Shown here: piece by piece, positions 54,601 to 64,000 of the stretch
How the letters are laid out: each line of letters opens with the position of its first letter
How positions within the stretch are numbered: the first letter of the stretch is position 1
NCBI RefSeq assembly: GCF_014268595.2
Contig: NZ_CP077091.1
Coordinates: 3,808,001 to 3,872,000, forward strand
Length of the DNA: 64,000 nt
DNA from: Pseudomonas hamedanensis
Lineage (GTDB): Bacteria; Pseudomonadota; Gammaproteobacteria; Pseudomonadales; Pseudomonadaceae
Direction of reading: 5' to 3'
Notes under the pieces: model-generated
What the model saw: only the letters and a program-made list of their open reading frames with translations
Databases searched by the model: none
What the model was told of the DNA's origin: nothing
Made by a program: the position numbers and the translations under genes

Positions 54601-57600
54601 TGGCCAGATCACCTACACGGCGACCTTGAGCAACCCGGCCGGTACCCCGGTCACCGTGAATCTGAGCAATGGCTCGGTGATCACTATCGAGGCCGGCAAG
54701 ACCACCGGTACCGTGACCGTTGACGCACCGAAGGACGACGTCTATAAGGACGCCGGAAAAGTCGAAGTCAGCATCAAGGACGCCACGGGCGGCAACTTCG
54801 AAAACCTCGTCCCGAACGCCACGCCAGCGGTGACCGATGTCACCGATACCGTCGATACCTCGACCGTGAAACTGAGCGCTGACACTTCCGTGGCTGAAGG
54901 CGGGACCGTCACCTACACCGCTACCGTTGGCGCGCCAGTGACCGGCTCGCCAGTCGTCGTGACATTGGCCAACGGTCAGAACATCACCATCGCTGTCGAC
55001 CAGACTACCGGCACCGTGACCTTCACCGCACCGAACGATGCGCTGACCGGTCAGGCTTCGCTGAGCAACTCGATCACCAACGTCACTGGCGGTAACTTCG
55101 AAAACCTTGTGGCGGATAAAACCCCAGTCAGCACCACCGTGACCGACACCGTCGACACCACCAACCTGTCGCTGAGCGCGACCGGCACCGTGGCCGAAGG
55201 TGGCCAGATCACCTACACGGCGACCTTGAGCAACCCGGCCGGTACCCCGGTCACCGTGAATCTGAGCAATGGCTCGGTGATCACTATCGAGGCCGGCAAG
55301 ACCACCGGTACCGTGACCGTCGACGCACCGAAGGACGACGTCTATAAGGACGCCGGAAAAGTCGAAGTCAGCATCAAGGATGCCACGGGCGGCAACTTCG
55401 AAAACCTCGTCCCGAACGCCACGCCAGCGGTGACCGATGTCACCGATACCGTCGACACCTCCAGCGTGAAACTGAGCGCTGACACTTCCGTGGCTGAAGG
55501 CGGCACCGTCACTTACACCGCTACGGTCGGCGCGCCAGTGACCGGCTCGCCCGTGGTAGTGGCCCTGGCTAATGGTCAGCAGATCACCATCGAAGTCGGC
55601 AAAACCACCGGCAGCGTGACCTTCACCGCACCGAATGACGCGTTAACCGGTCAGGCGTCGCTGAGCAACTCGATCACCAACGTGACCGGCGGTAACTTCG
55701 AAAACCTCGTTGCCGACAAAACCCCGGTCAGTACCACTGTGACCGATACCGTCGACACCACCAACCTGTCGCTGTCCGCGACCGGTTCCGTGGCCGAGGG
55801 CGGTCAGATTACGTACACCGCAACCCTGACCAATGCCGCTGGCTCGCCAGTGACCGTGACCCTCTCGAACGGCGCGGTAATCACTATCAAAGCTGGCGAA
55901 ACCAGCGGTAATGTCACCGTTCCCGCACCAACCGATGACGTCTACAAAGACGCCGGTTCGGTTCAGGCCACGATCAGCACCGCCACCGGTGGCAACTTCG
56001 AAAACCTGGTGCCTAGCACTGCGCCGGCCGTGACAACAGTCACCGACACCATCGATACTTCGACGGTCAAACTGACAGCCGATACCTCGGTGACTGAAGG
56101 CGGCACCGTCACCTACACCGCGACTGTGGGCGCTCCGGTCACTGGCTCCCCTGTCGTTGTGACATTGGCCAACGGTCAGAACATCACCATTGCTGTTGGC
56201 CAAACTACAGGCACCGCAACCTTCACCGCACCGAACGATGCGCTGACCGGTCAGGCGTCGCTGAGTAATTCGATCACCAACGTCACTGGCGGTAATTTCG
56301 AAAATCTGGTTGCGGACAAAACCCCAGTCTCAACTTCCGTCACAGACATTGCGGACCCTACAAATCTATCGCTGAGTGCGACCGGTTCTGTGGCTGAAGG
56401 TGGTCAGATCACTTACACCGCGACACTGACCAACGCCGCAGGCTCGCCAGTGACCGTGACGTTGAGCAACGGCGCGGTGATCACCATCAAAGCTGGCGAA
56501 ACCAGCGGCAATGCAACCGTTCCGGCGCCAACCGATGACGTCTACAAAGACGCCGGTTCGGTTCAGGCAACGATCAGCAGCGCCACCGGTGGCAACTTCG
56601 AAAATCTCGTGCCAAGCACTGCGCCAGCCGTGACAACTGTCACTGACACCATCGATACCTCGACGGTGAAATTGACGGCTGACACCAGCGTTGCTGAAGG
56701 CGGCACCGTCACTTACACCGCTACTGTCGGGGCGCCGGTCACCGGTTCGCCTGTCGTCGTGACCCTGGCGAACGGTCAGAACATCACCATCGAAGTCGGC
56801 AAGACCACCGGCAGCGTGACCTTCACCGCCCCGAACGATGCGCTGACTGGTCAGGCGTCGCTGAGCAATTCGATCACCAACGTCACTGGGGGTAACTTCG
56901 AAAACCTTGTGGCGGATAAAACCCCAGTCAGCACCACCGTGACCGACACCGTCGACACCACCAACCTGTCGCTGTCCGCGACCGGTTCCGTGGCCGAGGG
57001 TGGGCAGATCACTTACACCGCAATCCTGACCAACGCCGCTGGCTCGCCAGTGACCGTAACGTTGAGCAACGGCGCGGTGATCACTATCAAAGCTGGCGAA
57101 ACCAGCGGTAATGTCACCGTTCCAGCACCAACCGATGACGTCTACAAAGACGCCGGTTCGGTTCAGGCAACGATCAGCAGCGCCACCGGCGGTAACTTCG
57201 AAAACCTGGTGCCAAGCACTACGCCAGCCGTGACGACCGTCACCGACACCATCGATACCTCGACGGTGAAACTGACGGCTGATACCAGCGTTGCTGAAGG
57301 CGGTACCGTCACTTACACCGCCACCGTTGGCGCGCCAGTGACCGGTTCGCCCGTGGTGGTGGCCCTGGCTAATGGTCAGCAGATCACCATCGAAGTCGGC
57401 AAAACCACCGGCACCGTAACCTTCACCGCGCCGAATGACGCGTTGACTGGTCAGGCGTCGCTAAGCAACTCGATCACCAACGTGACCGGCGGTAACTTCG
57501 AAAACCTCGTCGCCGACAAGACCCCGGTCAACACAACCGTGACTGATACCGTCGACACGACCAACCTGTCGCTGAGCGCGACCGGTTCCGTGGCAGAAGG

Positions 57601-60600
57601 TGGTCAGATTACGTACACCGCGACACTGACCAACGCCGCTGGCTCGCCAGTCACCGTGACCCTGTCGAACGGTGCGGTAATCACCATCAAAGCTGGCGAA
57701 ACCAGCGGTAATGTCACCGTTCCAGCACCGACCGATGACGTCTACAAAGACGCCGGCTCCGTGCAGGCAACCATCAGCAGCGCCACCGGTGGAAATTTCG
57801 AGAACCTTGTTCCGAGCACCACACCAGCAATCACTCAAGTAACCGACACCATCGATACCTCGACGGTCAAATTGACCGCTGATACCTCGGTGGCTGAAGG
57901 CGGCACCGTCACCTACACCGCCACCGTTGGCGCGCCTGTGACCGGTTCGCCCGTGGTGGTGGCCCTGGCTAATGGTCAGCAGATCACTATCGAAGTCGGC
58001 AAGACTACCGGCAGCGTGACCTTCATCGCGCCGAACGATGCGCTGACTGGTCAGGCGTCGCTGAGCAACTCGATCACCAACGTGACCGGCGGTAACTTCG
58101 AAAACCTCGTCGCCGACAAAACCCCGGTCAGCACCACCGTGACCGACACCGTCGACACCACCAACCTGTCGCTGAGCGCGACCGGGTCCGTGGCCGAGGG
58201 CGGTCAGATCACTTACACCGCAACCCTGACCAACGCCGCTGGCTCGCCAGTGACCGTAACGTTGAGCAACGGCGCGGTGATCACTATCAAAGCTGGCGAA
58301 ACCAGCGGTAATGTCACCGTTCCAGCACCAACCGATGACGTCTACAAAGACGCCGGTTCGGTTCAGGCAACGATCAGCAGCGCCACCGGCGGTAACTTCG
58401 AAAACCTGGTGCCAAGCACTACGCCAGCCGTGACGACCGTCACCGACACCATCGATACCTCGACGGTGAAACTGACGGCTGATACCAGCGTTGTTGAAGG
58501 CGGTACCGTCACTTACACCGCCACCGTTGGCGCGCCAGTGACCGGTTCGCCAGTCGTCGTGACGTTGGCGAACGGTCAGAACATCACCATCGAAGTTGGC
58601 AAAACCACCGGCAGCGTGACCTTCACCGCACCGAATGACGCGTTTACTGGTCAGGCGTCGCTGAGCAATTCGATCACCAACGTGACCGGTGGCAATTTCG
58701 AAAACCTTGTTGCTGATAAAACCCCAGTCAGCACTGCTGTGACCGACACCGTCGACACCACCAACCTGTCGCTGTCCGCGACCGGTTCCGTGGCTGAGGG
58801 CGGTCAGATTACGTACACCGCAACCCTGACCAACGCCGCAGGCTCGCCAGTGACCGTGACGCTGAGCAACGGCGCCGTGATCACCATCAAGGCTGGCGAA
58901 ACCAGCGGCACTGCAACCGTTCCAGCGCCAACCGATGACGTCTACAAAGACGCCGGTTCGGTGCAGGCAACCATCAGCAGCACCACCGGCGGCAACTTCG
59001 AAAACCTGGTGCCAAGCACTACGCCAGCCGTGACAACCGTCACCGACACCATCGATACCTCGACGGTCAAATTGACCGCCGATACTTCGGTGACTGAAGG
59101 CGGCACCGTCACCTACACCGCGACTGTCGGCGCGCCTGTGACCGGTTCGCCCGTGGTGGTGGCCCTGGCTAATGGTCAGCAGATCACTATCGAAGTCGGC
59201 AAGACTACCGGCAGCGTGACCTCCACCGCGCCGAACGATGCGCTGACTGGTCAGGCTTCGCTGAGTAACTCGATCACCAACGTCACTGGCGGTAATTTCG
59301 AAAACCTCGTCGCTGACAAAACTCCGGTCAGCACTGCTGTGACCGACACCGTCGACACCACCAACCTGTCGCTGTCCGCGACTGGCACAGTGGCCGAGGG
59401 CGGTTCGATCGTTTACACCGCCACGCTGAGCAACCCGGCCGGTACGCCGGTCACGGTCACCCTGTCCAACGGCGCGGTAATCACCATCAAAGCTGGCGAA
59501 ACCAGCGGTAATGCCACCGTTCCCGCACCAACCGATGACGTCTACAAAGACGCAGGTTCCGTGCAGGCAACCATCAGCAGCGCCACCGGCGGTAACTTCG
59601 AAAATCTCGTGCCGAGCAATGTTCCGGCTGTGACGACTGTCACCGACACCATCGATACCTCGACCGTCAAGCTGAGCGCTGACACCTCGGTTGCTGAAGG
59701 CGGCACGGTTACTTACACCGCTACCGTCGGCGCGCCAGTCACCGGCTCCCCTGTCGTCGTGACCCTGGCTAACGGTCAGAACATCACCATCGAAGTTGGC
59801 AAAACCACCGGCACCGTGACCTTCACCGCACCGAACGATGCATTGACCGGTCAGGCGTCGCTGAGCAACTCGATCACCAACGTGACCGGTGGCAATTTCG
59901 AAAACCTCGTCGCCGACAAAACCCCGGTCAGCACCACCGTGACCGACACCGTCGACACCACCAACCTGTCGCTGTCCGCGACCGGTTCCGTGGCCGAGGG
60001 TGGTCAGATTACGTACACCGCAACCCTGACCAACGCCGCAGGCTCGCCAGTGACCGTGACGCTGAGCAACGGCGCCGTGATCACCATCAAGGCTGGCGAA
60101 ACCAGCGGCACTGCAACCGTTCCAGCGCCAACCGATGACGTCTACAAAGACGCCGGTTCGGTGCAGGCAACGATCAGCAGCGCCACCGGTGGCAACTTCG
60201 AGAACCTCGTTCCGAGTACGACGCCTGCGATCACTCAAGTCACCGACACCATCGATACCTCAACGGTCAAACTGACCGCTGATACTTCGGTGACTGAAGG
60301 CGGCACCGTGACCTACACCGCCACGGTTGGCGCTCCAGTTACCGGCTCGCCGGTTGTCGTGACGTTGGCCAACGGTCAGAACATCACCATTGCTGTTGGC
60401 CAAACTACAGGCACCGCGACCTTCACCGCGCCAAACGATGCGCTGACTGGTCAGGCGTCGCTGAGCAACTCGATCACCAACGTGACCGGTGGCAATTTCG
60501 AAAACCTCGTCGCCGACAAGACTCCGGTCAGCACTGCTGTGACCGACACCGTCGACACCACCAACCTGTCGCTGTCCGCGACCGGTTCCGTGGCTGAGGG

Positions 60601-63600
60601 TGGTCAGATTACATACACCGCAACCCTGACCAACGCCGCTGGCTCGCCAGTGACCGTGACGCTGAGCAACGGCGCCGTGATCACCATCAAGGCTGGCGAA
60701 ACCAGCGGCACTGCAACCGTTCCCGCGCCAACCGATGACGTCTACAAAGACGCCGGTTCGGTTCAGGCAACGATCAGCAACGCCACCGGCGGCAACTTCG
60801 AGAAACTGGTCACCAGCAGCACACCAGCCGTCACCAGCGTCACCGATACGATCGACACCACCACCGTAAAACTGACCGCGACCGCTACGGCGGCCGAAGG
60901 CGGCAATGTCGTCTACACCGCTACAGTCGGAGCCCCTGTCACCGGCTCGCCAGTGGTCGTAACCCTGGCTAATGGTCAGCAGATCACGATCGACATCGGC
61001 AAGACCACTGGCACCGCGACCGCCGTCGTGCCGAACGATGTACTGACCGGCCACGCGCCGCTGGTTAACTCGATCACCAACGCGACCGGTGGCAATTTCG
61101 AAAACCTCGTCGCCGACAAAACCCCGGTCAGCACAAACGTGACCGACACCGTCGACACCACCAATCTGTCGCTGAGCGCGACCGGTTCCGTGGCCGAGGG
61201 CGGTCAGATCACTTACACCGCGACACTGACCAACGCCGCCGGCTCGCCCGTCACCGTGACCTTGTCCAACGGCGCCACGATTACCATTGAAGCCGGGAAA
61301 ACCAGCGGCACCGTGACCGTTTCGGCGCCAACCGACGACGTCTACAAAGACGCCGGTTCCGTGCAGGCAACGATCAGCAGCGCCACTGGCGGCAACTTCG
61401 AGAACCTGGTGCCGAGCACAACGCCAGCCGTGACAACCGTCACCGACACCGTCGACACCACCACCGTCAGCATCAGCGGCAGCACTTCGGTAACTGAAGG
61501 CCAGACCGCCAGCTACACCGTCAGCCTGAATCACCCGGCGCAAACCGAAGTGACCCTGAAAATCGTCTACAGCGGCACTGCCGCCGACGGTTCGGACTTC
61601 ACCGGTGTGTACACCGTGAAGATCCCGGCGGGCGCCAGCAGTGCGCAGTTCAACGTCGCTACTCTCGATGACAAGATCACCGAAGGCACCGAGAACTTCG
61701 TGGTCAAGATCGATTCGGCCACCGGCGGCAACTTTGAAAACCTCGCCGTCAGCGCCACCAATGGCAGCGTCAGCACCTCGATCATCGACAACGACGCACC
61801 ACCCGTGCTCGACCTGGACGCCAACAATTCCAGCGGCGCCACCGGTGCCGACTACAAGGTGACGTTCACCGAGAACACCCCGGGCGCTGGCGTGTCGATT
61901 GCCGACACCGACCTCAGCATCACTGACCCGGACAGCACCCTGCTGACCGGCGCCACCGTGGTACTGACCAACCGTCAGGACGGCGATGCGCTGAACCTGG
62001 GCAACAGCGTCAATGGCATCACCATCAACGCCAACAGCACCAACGGCACGGTGACCCTGACGCTGTCCGGCAACGCGACGCTGGCCGACTACATGCAGGT
62101 CATCAAGAACATCAGCTTCACCAACGGCAGTGAAAACCCGAGCACCGTGCCGCGCATCATCACCGTGACGGTGACCGATGGCAGCAATTACTCCAACACT
62201 GCGACCACCACGGTTAACGTGGTGGCGGTCAACGATGCACCGGTCGCCGCGCCGGGCAACGTCACCGGCACCGAAGACACGCCGCTGGTGCTTGGCTGGT
62301 CGACCTTCGGTGTGAGCGATGTCGATAGCCCGGCCAGCAGCCTCGGGGTGAAAATCACCCAGCTGCCAGGCGAAGGCAAACTGCAGTATCTGGACGGTTC
62401 GACCTGGAAAGACGTCGCCACCAACCAGACCTTCAGCAAGGCCGATATCGACGCCGGCAAACTGCGCTTCCTGCCCGATGCCAATGAATCGGGGACCAAC
62501 GGTTACGGCGGCAGCGGTGTGGGCAACAACCAGGCGGACTACGCGCAGATCAAGTTCCAGCCCGCCGACGGCCAGGCGCTGGGCAATACCGGCACAATCA
62601 AGATCGACATCACCCCCGTGGCGGACGCACCGACCGTGGGCGTGGCCGATAACAGCGTGAAGTCCACCGGACTGATCAAGGAAGTCTGGACCGGCCTGTC
62701 GGGCCTGGGCACCAGCGGTAACGGCGCCGACTCGACCACGTTGAAAAACGTCATCGACGGTGCCGGTAAACCGAACACCAGCGGCAGCGTCACCAATGTG
62801 CAGTCGGACGGCAGCGTCGCCGCCGGCACGGCATCGAAGACCTCGGGCCTGATCTATCTGGAAGCCGGCAAGACTTACACCTTCAGCGGCATCGCCGACG
62901 ACAGCCTGTTGATCACCATCGGCGGCAAAAGCGTGGCTTCGGGGACTTGGGGCGCGGGTGGTGCGATCAACGGTTCGTTCACCCCGACCACCAGCGGCTA
63001 CTACACGCTGGACATCTACCACCACAACCAGAGCGGCCCGGGCAGCTACGACGTCAACCTGTCAGTCAATGGCAGCGCGCCGATCGACCTGAGCAGCGCA
63101 GGTGTGCCGATCTACACCGGCGTGCAGGACCTGATCAATGCCGGCGTGACCGTTTCCGATCTGCACGGCAGCAACGGCGAAGGCTATTACGACGGCTACA
63201 AACTCAACACGGGCGCCGAAGGCACCACGGTGAAACTGTCGGCCATCACCACAGCGCTGACCGACACCGACGGCTCGGAAACCCTGAGCCTGAAAATCAG
63301 TGGCGCCCCGGTTGGTTCGGTCCTCAGCGATGGCGCCGGCCATAGCTTCACCGTCACTGCGAGCAATGGCGAAGCCAATATCACTGGCTGGAACCTCGGC
63401 TCCCTGACGGTGACCCCGCCAACCTATTACAACGGCCAGTTCAACCTGACCGTCACATCGACGTCCACCGAACAGGTCGGCGGCTCGGCCAGCAGCACCG
63501 CGACCATCCCGGTGACCGTGGTGCCTGCGGTCTACAACGCCACGGTTGCTACGGCGGGCGACGACACCTTCAACGGCACGGACGGCAACGACATCATGGT

Positions 63601-64000
63601 CGCCGACATCGGCGGTCTGACGGTGGTGCCGGGCACCAATTACAACATCGCGTTCATGGTCGACAGTTCCGGCAGCATGAGCAGCACCTCGCTCAACGCC
63701 GCCAAGGACTCGCTGACATCGGTGTTCAACAGCCTCAAGCAAAGTCTGGGCGGCAGTAACTCGGGCACCGTGAACATCTTCCTCGTCGACTTCGATACCC
63801 AGGTCAACAAGTCGGTGTCGGTGAACCTCAATGATCCGAACGCACTGGCGCAGCTCAAGGCAGTGCTGGACTCGATGGGTTCCGGCGGCGGCACCAACTA
63901 CGAGGACGTGTTCAAGACCACGGCCAACTGGTTCCAGAGCGCTGACGCGGTAGCCAACACCGGGGCGAAGAATCTCACCTACTTCATCACCGACGGCCAG
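51638..64000 (+). CDS. lapA: Giant surface adhesin LapA (runs off the right edge)
   Basis: The frame is open for 4121 codons to the window edge. The N-terminal retention module (1 to about 105) ends at TAAG (107-110), with A108/A109 at the LapG protease cut site known from Pf0-1. Spacer residues to about 170 lead into roughly 31 Ig-like repeats of about 100 residues (to about 3277), mostly alternating types A (VAEGGQITYTATL, DDVYKDAG) and B (EGGTVTYTATVGAP, ALTGQASLSNSITN). Next come a Calx-beta-like segment (about 3277-3385), cadherin-like segments (to about 3660), a PA14-like domain (about 3675-3807) and a vWFA domain with MIDAS DSSGS at 4009. The C-terminal RTX part and secretion signal lie beyond the window. 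The start has a CGGAGAG ribosome site. I checked the frame at several points and it is unbroken. Confidence 0.95.
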   Translation, partial: MSSVVAVVKSIVGQVFVVSPEGVRRVLVEGDRLYVGDQIDTGLSGAVSLELADGRTLDLGRDTQWSANAPDSSTDLAEATAQAAPSVAELQQAIAAGVDPTTALESTAAGPSAAGTGGAAGGGHSFVMLDATAGRVDPTIGFPTAGINAAGQVAQNTTGGQTTDTTANALRDSTLSLSATPTITEAGGVLVYTATLTQAPLTDLTITLSNGAVIVIPAGSTTGTVNVPLAPNDTVYNDPTQIDVTVTGTSGGNGITVTPPTTPATTQVTDTVDTTTVTLTTAPSVTEGGQITYTATLTDPAQTPVTVTLSNGSTITIAAGQTTGTVNVPTAANDVYNNGSTVSTTITGATGGNFENLVPNPTPAVTTITDSVDNTGLTLTATNNIVEGGQITYTATLTNPAQTPVTVTLSNGSTITIAAGETTGTLNVPTAANDVYNNGSTVSTTITGATGGNFENLVPSNTPAVTTITDSVDNTGLTLTATNNIVEGGQITYTATLTNPAQTPVTVTLSNGSTITIAAGETTGTVNVPTAANDVYNNGSTVSTTITGATGGNFENLVPNPTPAVTTITDSVDNTGLSLSATGSVAEGGSIVYTATLTNPAGTPVTVTLSNGSVITIDAGKTTGTVTVPAPADDVYKDAGQIEVTIKDASGGNFENLVPSTNPAVTEITDTVDTSTVKLSADTSVAEGGTVTYTATVGAPVTGSPVVVTLANGQSITIGVGQTSGSVTTTAPNDALAGNAALTNSITNVSGGNYENLVADKTPVSTAVTDVTDTTSLSLSATGTVAEGGQITYTATLSNPAGTPVTVNLSNGSVITIEAGKTTGTVTVDAPKDDVYKDAGKVEVSIKDATGGNFENLVPNATPAVTDVTDTVDTSTVKLTADISVAEGGTVTYTATVGAPVTGSPVVVTLANGQNITIAVGQTTGTVTFTAPNDALTGQASLSNSITNVTGGNFENLVADKTPVSTTVTDTVDTTNLSLSATGTVAEGGQITYTATLSNPAGTPVTVNLSNGSVITIEAGKTTGTVTVDAPKDDVYKDAGKVEVSIKDATGGNFENLVPNATPAVTDVTDTVDTSTVKLSADTSVAEGGTVTYTATVGAPVTGSPVVVTLANGQNITIAVDQTTGTVTFTAPNDALTGQASLSNSITNVTGGNFENLVADKTPVSTTVTDTVDTTNLSLSATGTVAEGGQITYTATLSNPAGTPVTVNLSNGSVITIEAGKTTGTVTVDAPKDDVYKDAGKVEVSIKDATGGNFENLVPNATPAVTDVTDTVDTSSVKLSADTSVAEGGTVTYTATVGAPVTGSPVVVALANGQQITIEVGKTTGSVTFTAPNDALTGQASLSNSITNVTGGNFENLVADKTPVSTTVTDTVDTTNLSLSATGSVAEGGQITYTATLTNAAGSPVTVTLSNGAVITIKAGETSGNVTVPAPTDDVYKDAGSVQATISTATGGNFENLVPSTAPAVTTVTDTIDTSTVKLTADTSVTEGGTVTYTATVGAPVTGSPVVVTLANGQNITIAVGQTTGTATFTAPNDALTGQASLSNSITNVTGGNFENLVADKTPVSTSVTDIADPTNLSLSATGSVAEGGQITYTATLTNAAGSPVTVTLSNGAVITIKAGETSGNATVPAPTDDVYKDAGSVQATISSATGGNFENLVPSTAPAVTTVTDTIDTSTVKLTADTSVAEGGTVTYTATVGAPVTGSPVVVTLANGQNITIEVGKTTGSVTFTAPNDALTGQASLSNSITNVTGGNFENLVADKTPVSTTVTDTVDTTNLSLSATGSVAEGGQITYTAILTNAAGSPVTVTLSNGAVITIKAGETSGNVTVPAPTDDVYKDAGSVQATISSATGGNFENLVPSTTPAVTTVTDTIDTSTVKLTADTSVAEGGTVTYTATVGAPVTGSPVVVALANGQQITIEVGKTTGTVTFTAPNDALTGQASLSNSITNVTGGNFENLVADKTPVNTTVTDTVDTTNLSLSATGSVAEGGQITYTATLTNAAGSPVTVTLSNGAVITIKAGETSGNVTVPAPTDDVYKDAGSVQATISSATGGNFENLVPSTTPAITQVTDTIDTSTVKLTADTSVAEGGTVTYTATVGAPVTGSPVVVALANGQQITIEVGKTTGSVTFIAPNDALTGQASLSNSITNVTGGNFENLVADKTPVSTTVTDTVDTTNLSLSATGSVAEGGQITYTATLTNAAGSPVTVTLSNGAVITIKAGETSGNVTVPAPTDDVYKDAGSVQATISSATGGNFENLVPSTTPAVTTVTDTIDTSTVKLTADTSVVEGGTVTYTATVGAPVTGSPVVVTLANGQNITIEVGKTTGSVTFTAPNDAFTGQASLSNSITNVTGGNFENLVADKTPVSTAVTDTVDTTNLSLSATGSVAEGGQITYTATLTNAAGSPVTVTLSNGAVITIKAGETSGTATVPAPTDDVYKDAGSVQATISSTTGGNFENLVPSTTPAVTTVTDTIDTSTVKLTADTSVTEGGTVTYTATVGAPVTGSPVVVALANGQQITIEVGKTTGSVTSTAPNDALTGQASLSNSITNVTGGNFENLVADKTPVSTAVTDTVDTTNLSLSATGTVAEGGSIVYTATLSNPAGTPVTVTLSNGAVITIKAGETSGNATVPAPTDDVYKDAGSVQATISSATGGNFENLVPSNVPAVTTVTDTIDTSTVKLSADTSVAEGGTVTYTATVGAPVTGSPVVVTLANGQNITIEVGKTTGTVTFTAPNDALTGQASLSNSITNVTGGNFENLVADKTPVSTTVTDTVDTTNLSLSATGSVAEGGQITYTATLTNAAGSPVTVTLSNGAVITIKAGETSGTATVPAPTDDVYKDAGSVQATISSATGGNFENLVPSTTPAITQVTDTIDTSTVKLTADTSVTEGGTVTYTATVGAPVTGSPVVVTLANGQNITIAVGQTTGTATFTAPNDALTGQASLSNSITNVTGGNFENLVADKTPVSTAVTDTVDTTNLSLSATGSVAEGGQITYTATLTNAAGSPVTVTLSNGAVITIKAGETSGTATVPAPTDDVYKDAGSVQATISNATGGNFEKLVTSSTPAVTSVTDTIDTTTVKLTATATAAEGGNVVYTATVGAPVTGSPVVVTLANGQQITIDIGKTTGTATAVVPNDVLTGHAPLVNSITNATGGNFENLVADKTPVSTNVTDTVDTTNLSLSATGSVAEGGQITYTATLTNAAGSPVTVTLSNGATITIEAGKTSGTVTVSAPTDDVYKDAGSVQATISSATGGNFENLVPSTTPAVTTVTDTVDTTTVSISGSTSVTEGQTASYTVSLNHPAQTEVTLKIVYSGTAADGSDFTGVYTVKIPAGASSAQFNVATLDDKITEGTENFVVKIDSATGGNFENLAVSATNGSVSTSIIDNDAPPVLDLDANNSSGATGADYKVTFTENTPGAGVSIADTDLSITDPDSTLLTGATVVLTNRQDGDALNLGNSVNGITINANSTNGTVTLTLSGNATLADYMQVIKNISFTNGSENPSTVPRIITVTVTDGSNYSNTATTTVNVVAVNDAPVAAPGNVTGTEDTPLVLGWSTFGVSDVDSPASSLGVKITQLPGEGKLQYLDGSTWKDVATNQTFSKADIDAGKLRFLPDANESGTNGYGGSGVGNNQADYAQIKFQPADGQALGNTGTIKIDITPVADAPTVGVADNSVKSTGLIKEVWTGLSGLGTSGNGADSTTLKNVIDGAGKPNTSGSVTNVQSDGSVAAGTASKTSGLIYLEAGKTYTFSGIADDSLLITIGGKSVASGTWGAGGAINGSFTPTTSGYYTLDIYHHNQSGPGSYDVNLSVNGSAPIDLSSAGVPIYTGVQDLINAGVTVSDLHGSNGEGYYDGYKLNTGAEGTTVKLSAITTALTDTDGSETLSLKISGAPVGSVLSDGAGHSFTVTASNGEANITGWNLGSLTVTPPTYYNGQFNLTVTSTSTEQVGGSASSTATIPVTVVPAVYNATVATAGDDTFNGTDGNDIMVADIGGLTVVPGTNYNIAFMVDSSGSMSSTSLNAAKDSLTSVFNSLKQSLGGSNSGTVNIFLVDFDTQVNKSVSVNLNDPNALAQLKAVLDSMGSGGGTNYEDVFKTTANWFQSADAVANTGAKNLTYFITDGQ
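53391..61470 (+). repeat. 600-bp tandem repeat array inside lapA
   Basis: From about 53391 the coding sequence repeats with an exact 600-base period (one A plus one B module), for about 13 periods. An array of single 300-base units precedes it (52441-53390). Neighbouring periods at 54001, 54601 and 55201 are nearly identical over hundreds of bases, which marks recent duplication. Others differ mainly at third positions. Such arrays change copy number by recombination and are prone to assembly collapse. Confidence 0.95.

Noticed and set aside
57461-60238. Antisense open frame of about 925 codons within lapA
   Set aside because: It is the complement of the repeat array, and its translation has the same 200-residue period (for example HGDWRASGVGQ repeats). 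Repetition of a stop-free stretch explains it; there is no start signal or family match.
60260-63025. Second antisense open frame of about 921 codons within lapA
   Set aside because: It continues the same effect into the unique C-terminal part, caused by GC-rich third positions of lapA. The sense strand encodes recognisable adhesin domains.
1-64000. CRISPR arrays, prophage or integrase-borne islands
   Set aside because: No direct-repeat/spacer array, integrase or transposase gene was seen. The tRNA-Arg has no adjacent integrase or repeated 3' end. The only mobile-type sequences are REP/REPIN elements.

Overview
The window looks like chromosomal DNA from a bacterium of the Pseudomonas fluorescens group. 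The evidence is the GC-rich coding, the lapEBC/lapA adhesin locus with a Pf0-1-like TAAG cleavage site at residues 107-110, gabD-gabT, a DUF2789 gene, FUSC/DUF1656 efflux genes, and several REP/REPIN repeats of the kind abundant in this group. All calls come from reading the sequence and its translations; no database search was run.

Layout. 1-228: start of a response regulator on the minus strand. 364-3268: gabD and gabT (4-aminobutyrate catabolism). 3699-3775: tRNA-Arg(CCG) with its own promoter and terminator. 3847-8332: minus-strand run of an MHS-type transporter, an amidase, an OprD-type porin and a small acidic protein. 8571-18457: nine co-directional, tightly packed plus-strand genes that look like an undescribed small-molecule pathway. 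18442-19863: a MocR-type regulator that overlaps the end of that run tail to tail. 20305-22531: a YbhB-like protein and a Rieske/FAD reductase. 22572-28949: pgaABCD for poly-N-acetylglucosamine. 29208-31642: a DUF945 protein and a two-helix membrane protein. 31736-36780: a MarR-FUSC-DUF1656-HlyD-NodT efflux operon. 37092-37401: an antitoxin next to a decayed toxin. 37492-42026: a DHA2-type tripartite efflux operon followed by DUF2789. 42249-43166: a LysR regulator. 43340-46005: a TauD-like dioxygenase with an ABC permease and ATPase. 46378-51277: lapC, lapB and lapE. 51638 to the window end: lapA, open at the right edge.

The most interesting region is 8571-18457. It encodes a stand-alone class II aminoacyl-tRNA-synthetase-like catalytic domain resembling archaeal asparagine synthetase, an SsuD-like flavin monooxygenase, an MFS exporter, both subunits of a B12-dependent glutamate-mutase-like enzyme (split by two other genes), two ATP-grasp ligases, a PP-loop ATPase and a PanB paralogue. 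The substrate-binding arginines of glutamate mutase and the metal and catalytic residues of PanB are kept. My inference is that the genes make and export a modified, 3-methylaspartate-derived amino acid or short peptide. I do not recognise the cluster as any characterised pathway.

Two biofilm systems lie in the right half: the exopolysaccharide machinery PgaABCD and the LapA adhesin with its type I secretion apparatus. LapA has about 31 Ig-like repeats of about 100 residues, most of them arranged as A/B pairs with an exact 600-base period, followed by Calx-beta-like, cadherin-like, PA14-like and vWFA segments. Smaller points of note are a perfect 15-bp inverted repeat covering the ribosome binding site and start of the DUF2789 gene, a REPIN inserted in frame in the signal peptide of an efflux lipoprotein, a decayed RelE toxin beside an intact antitoxin, helically phased T-tracts, and a tau-like operon without its binding protein.
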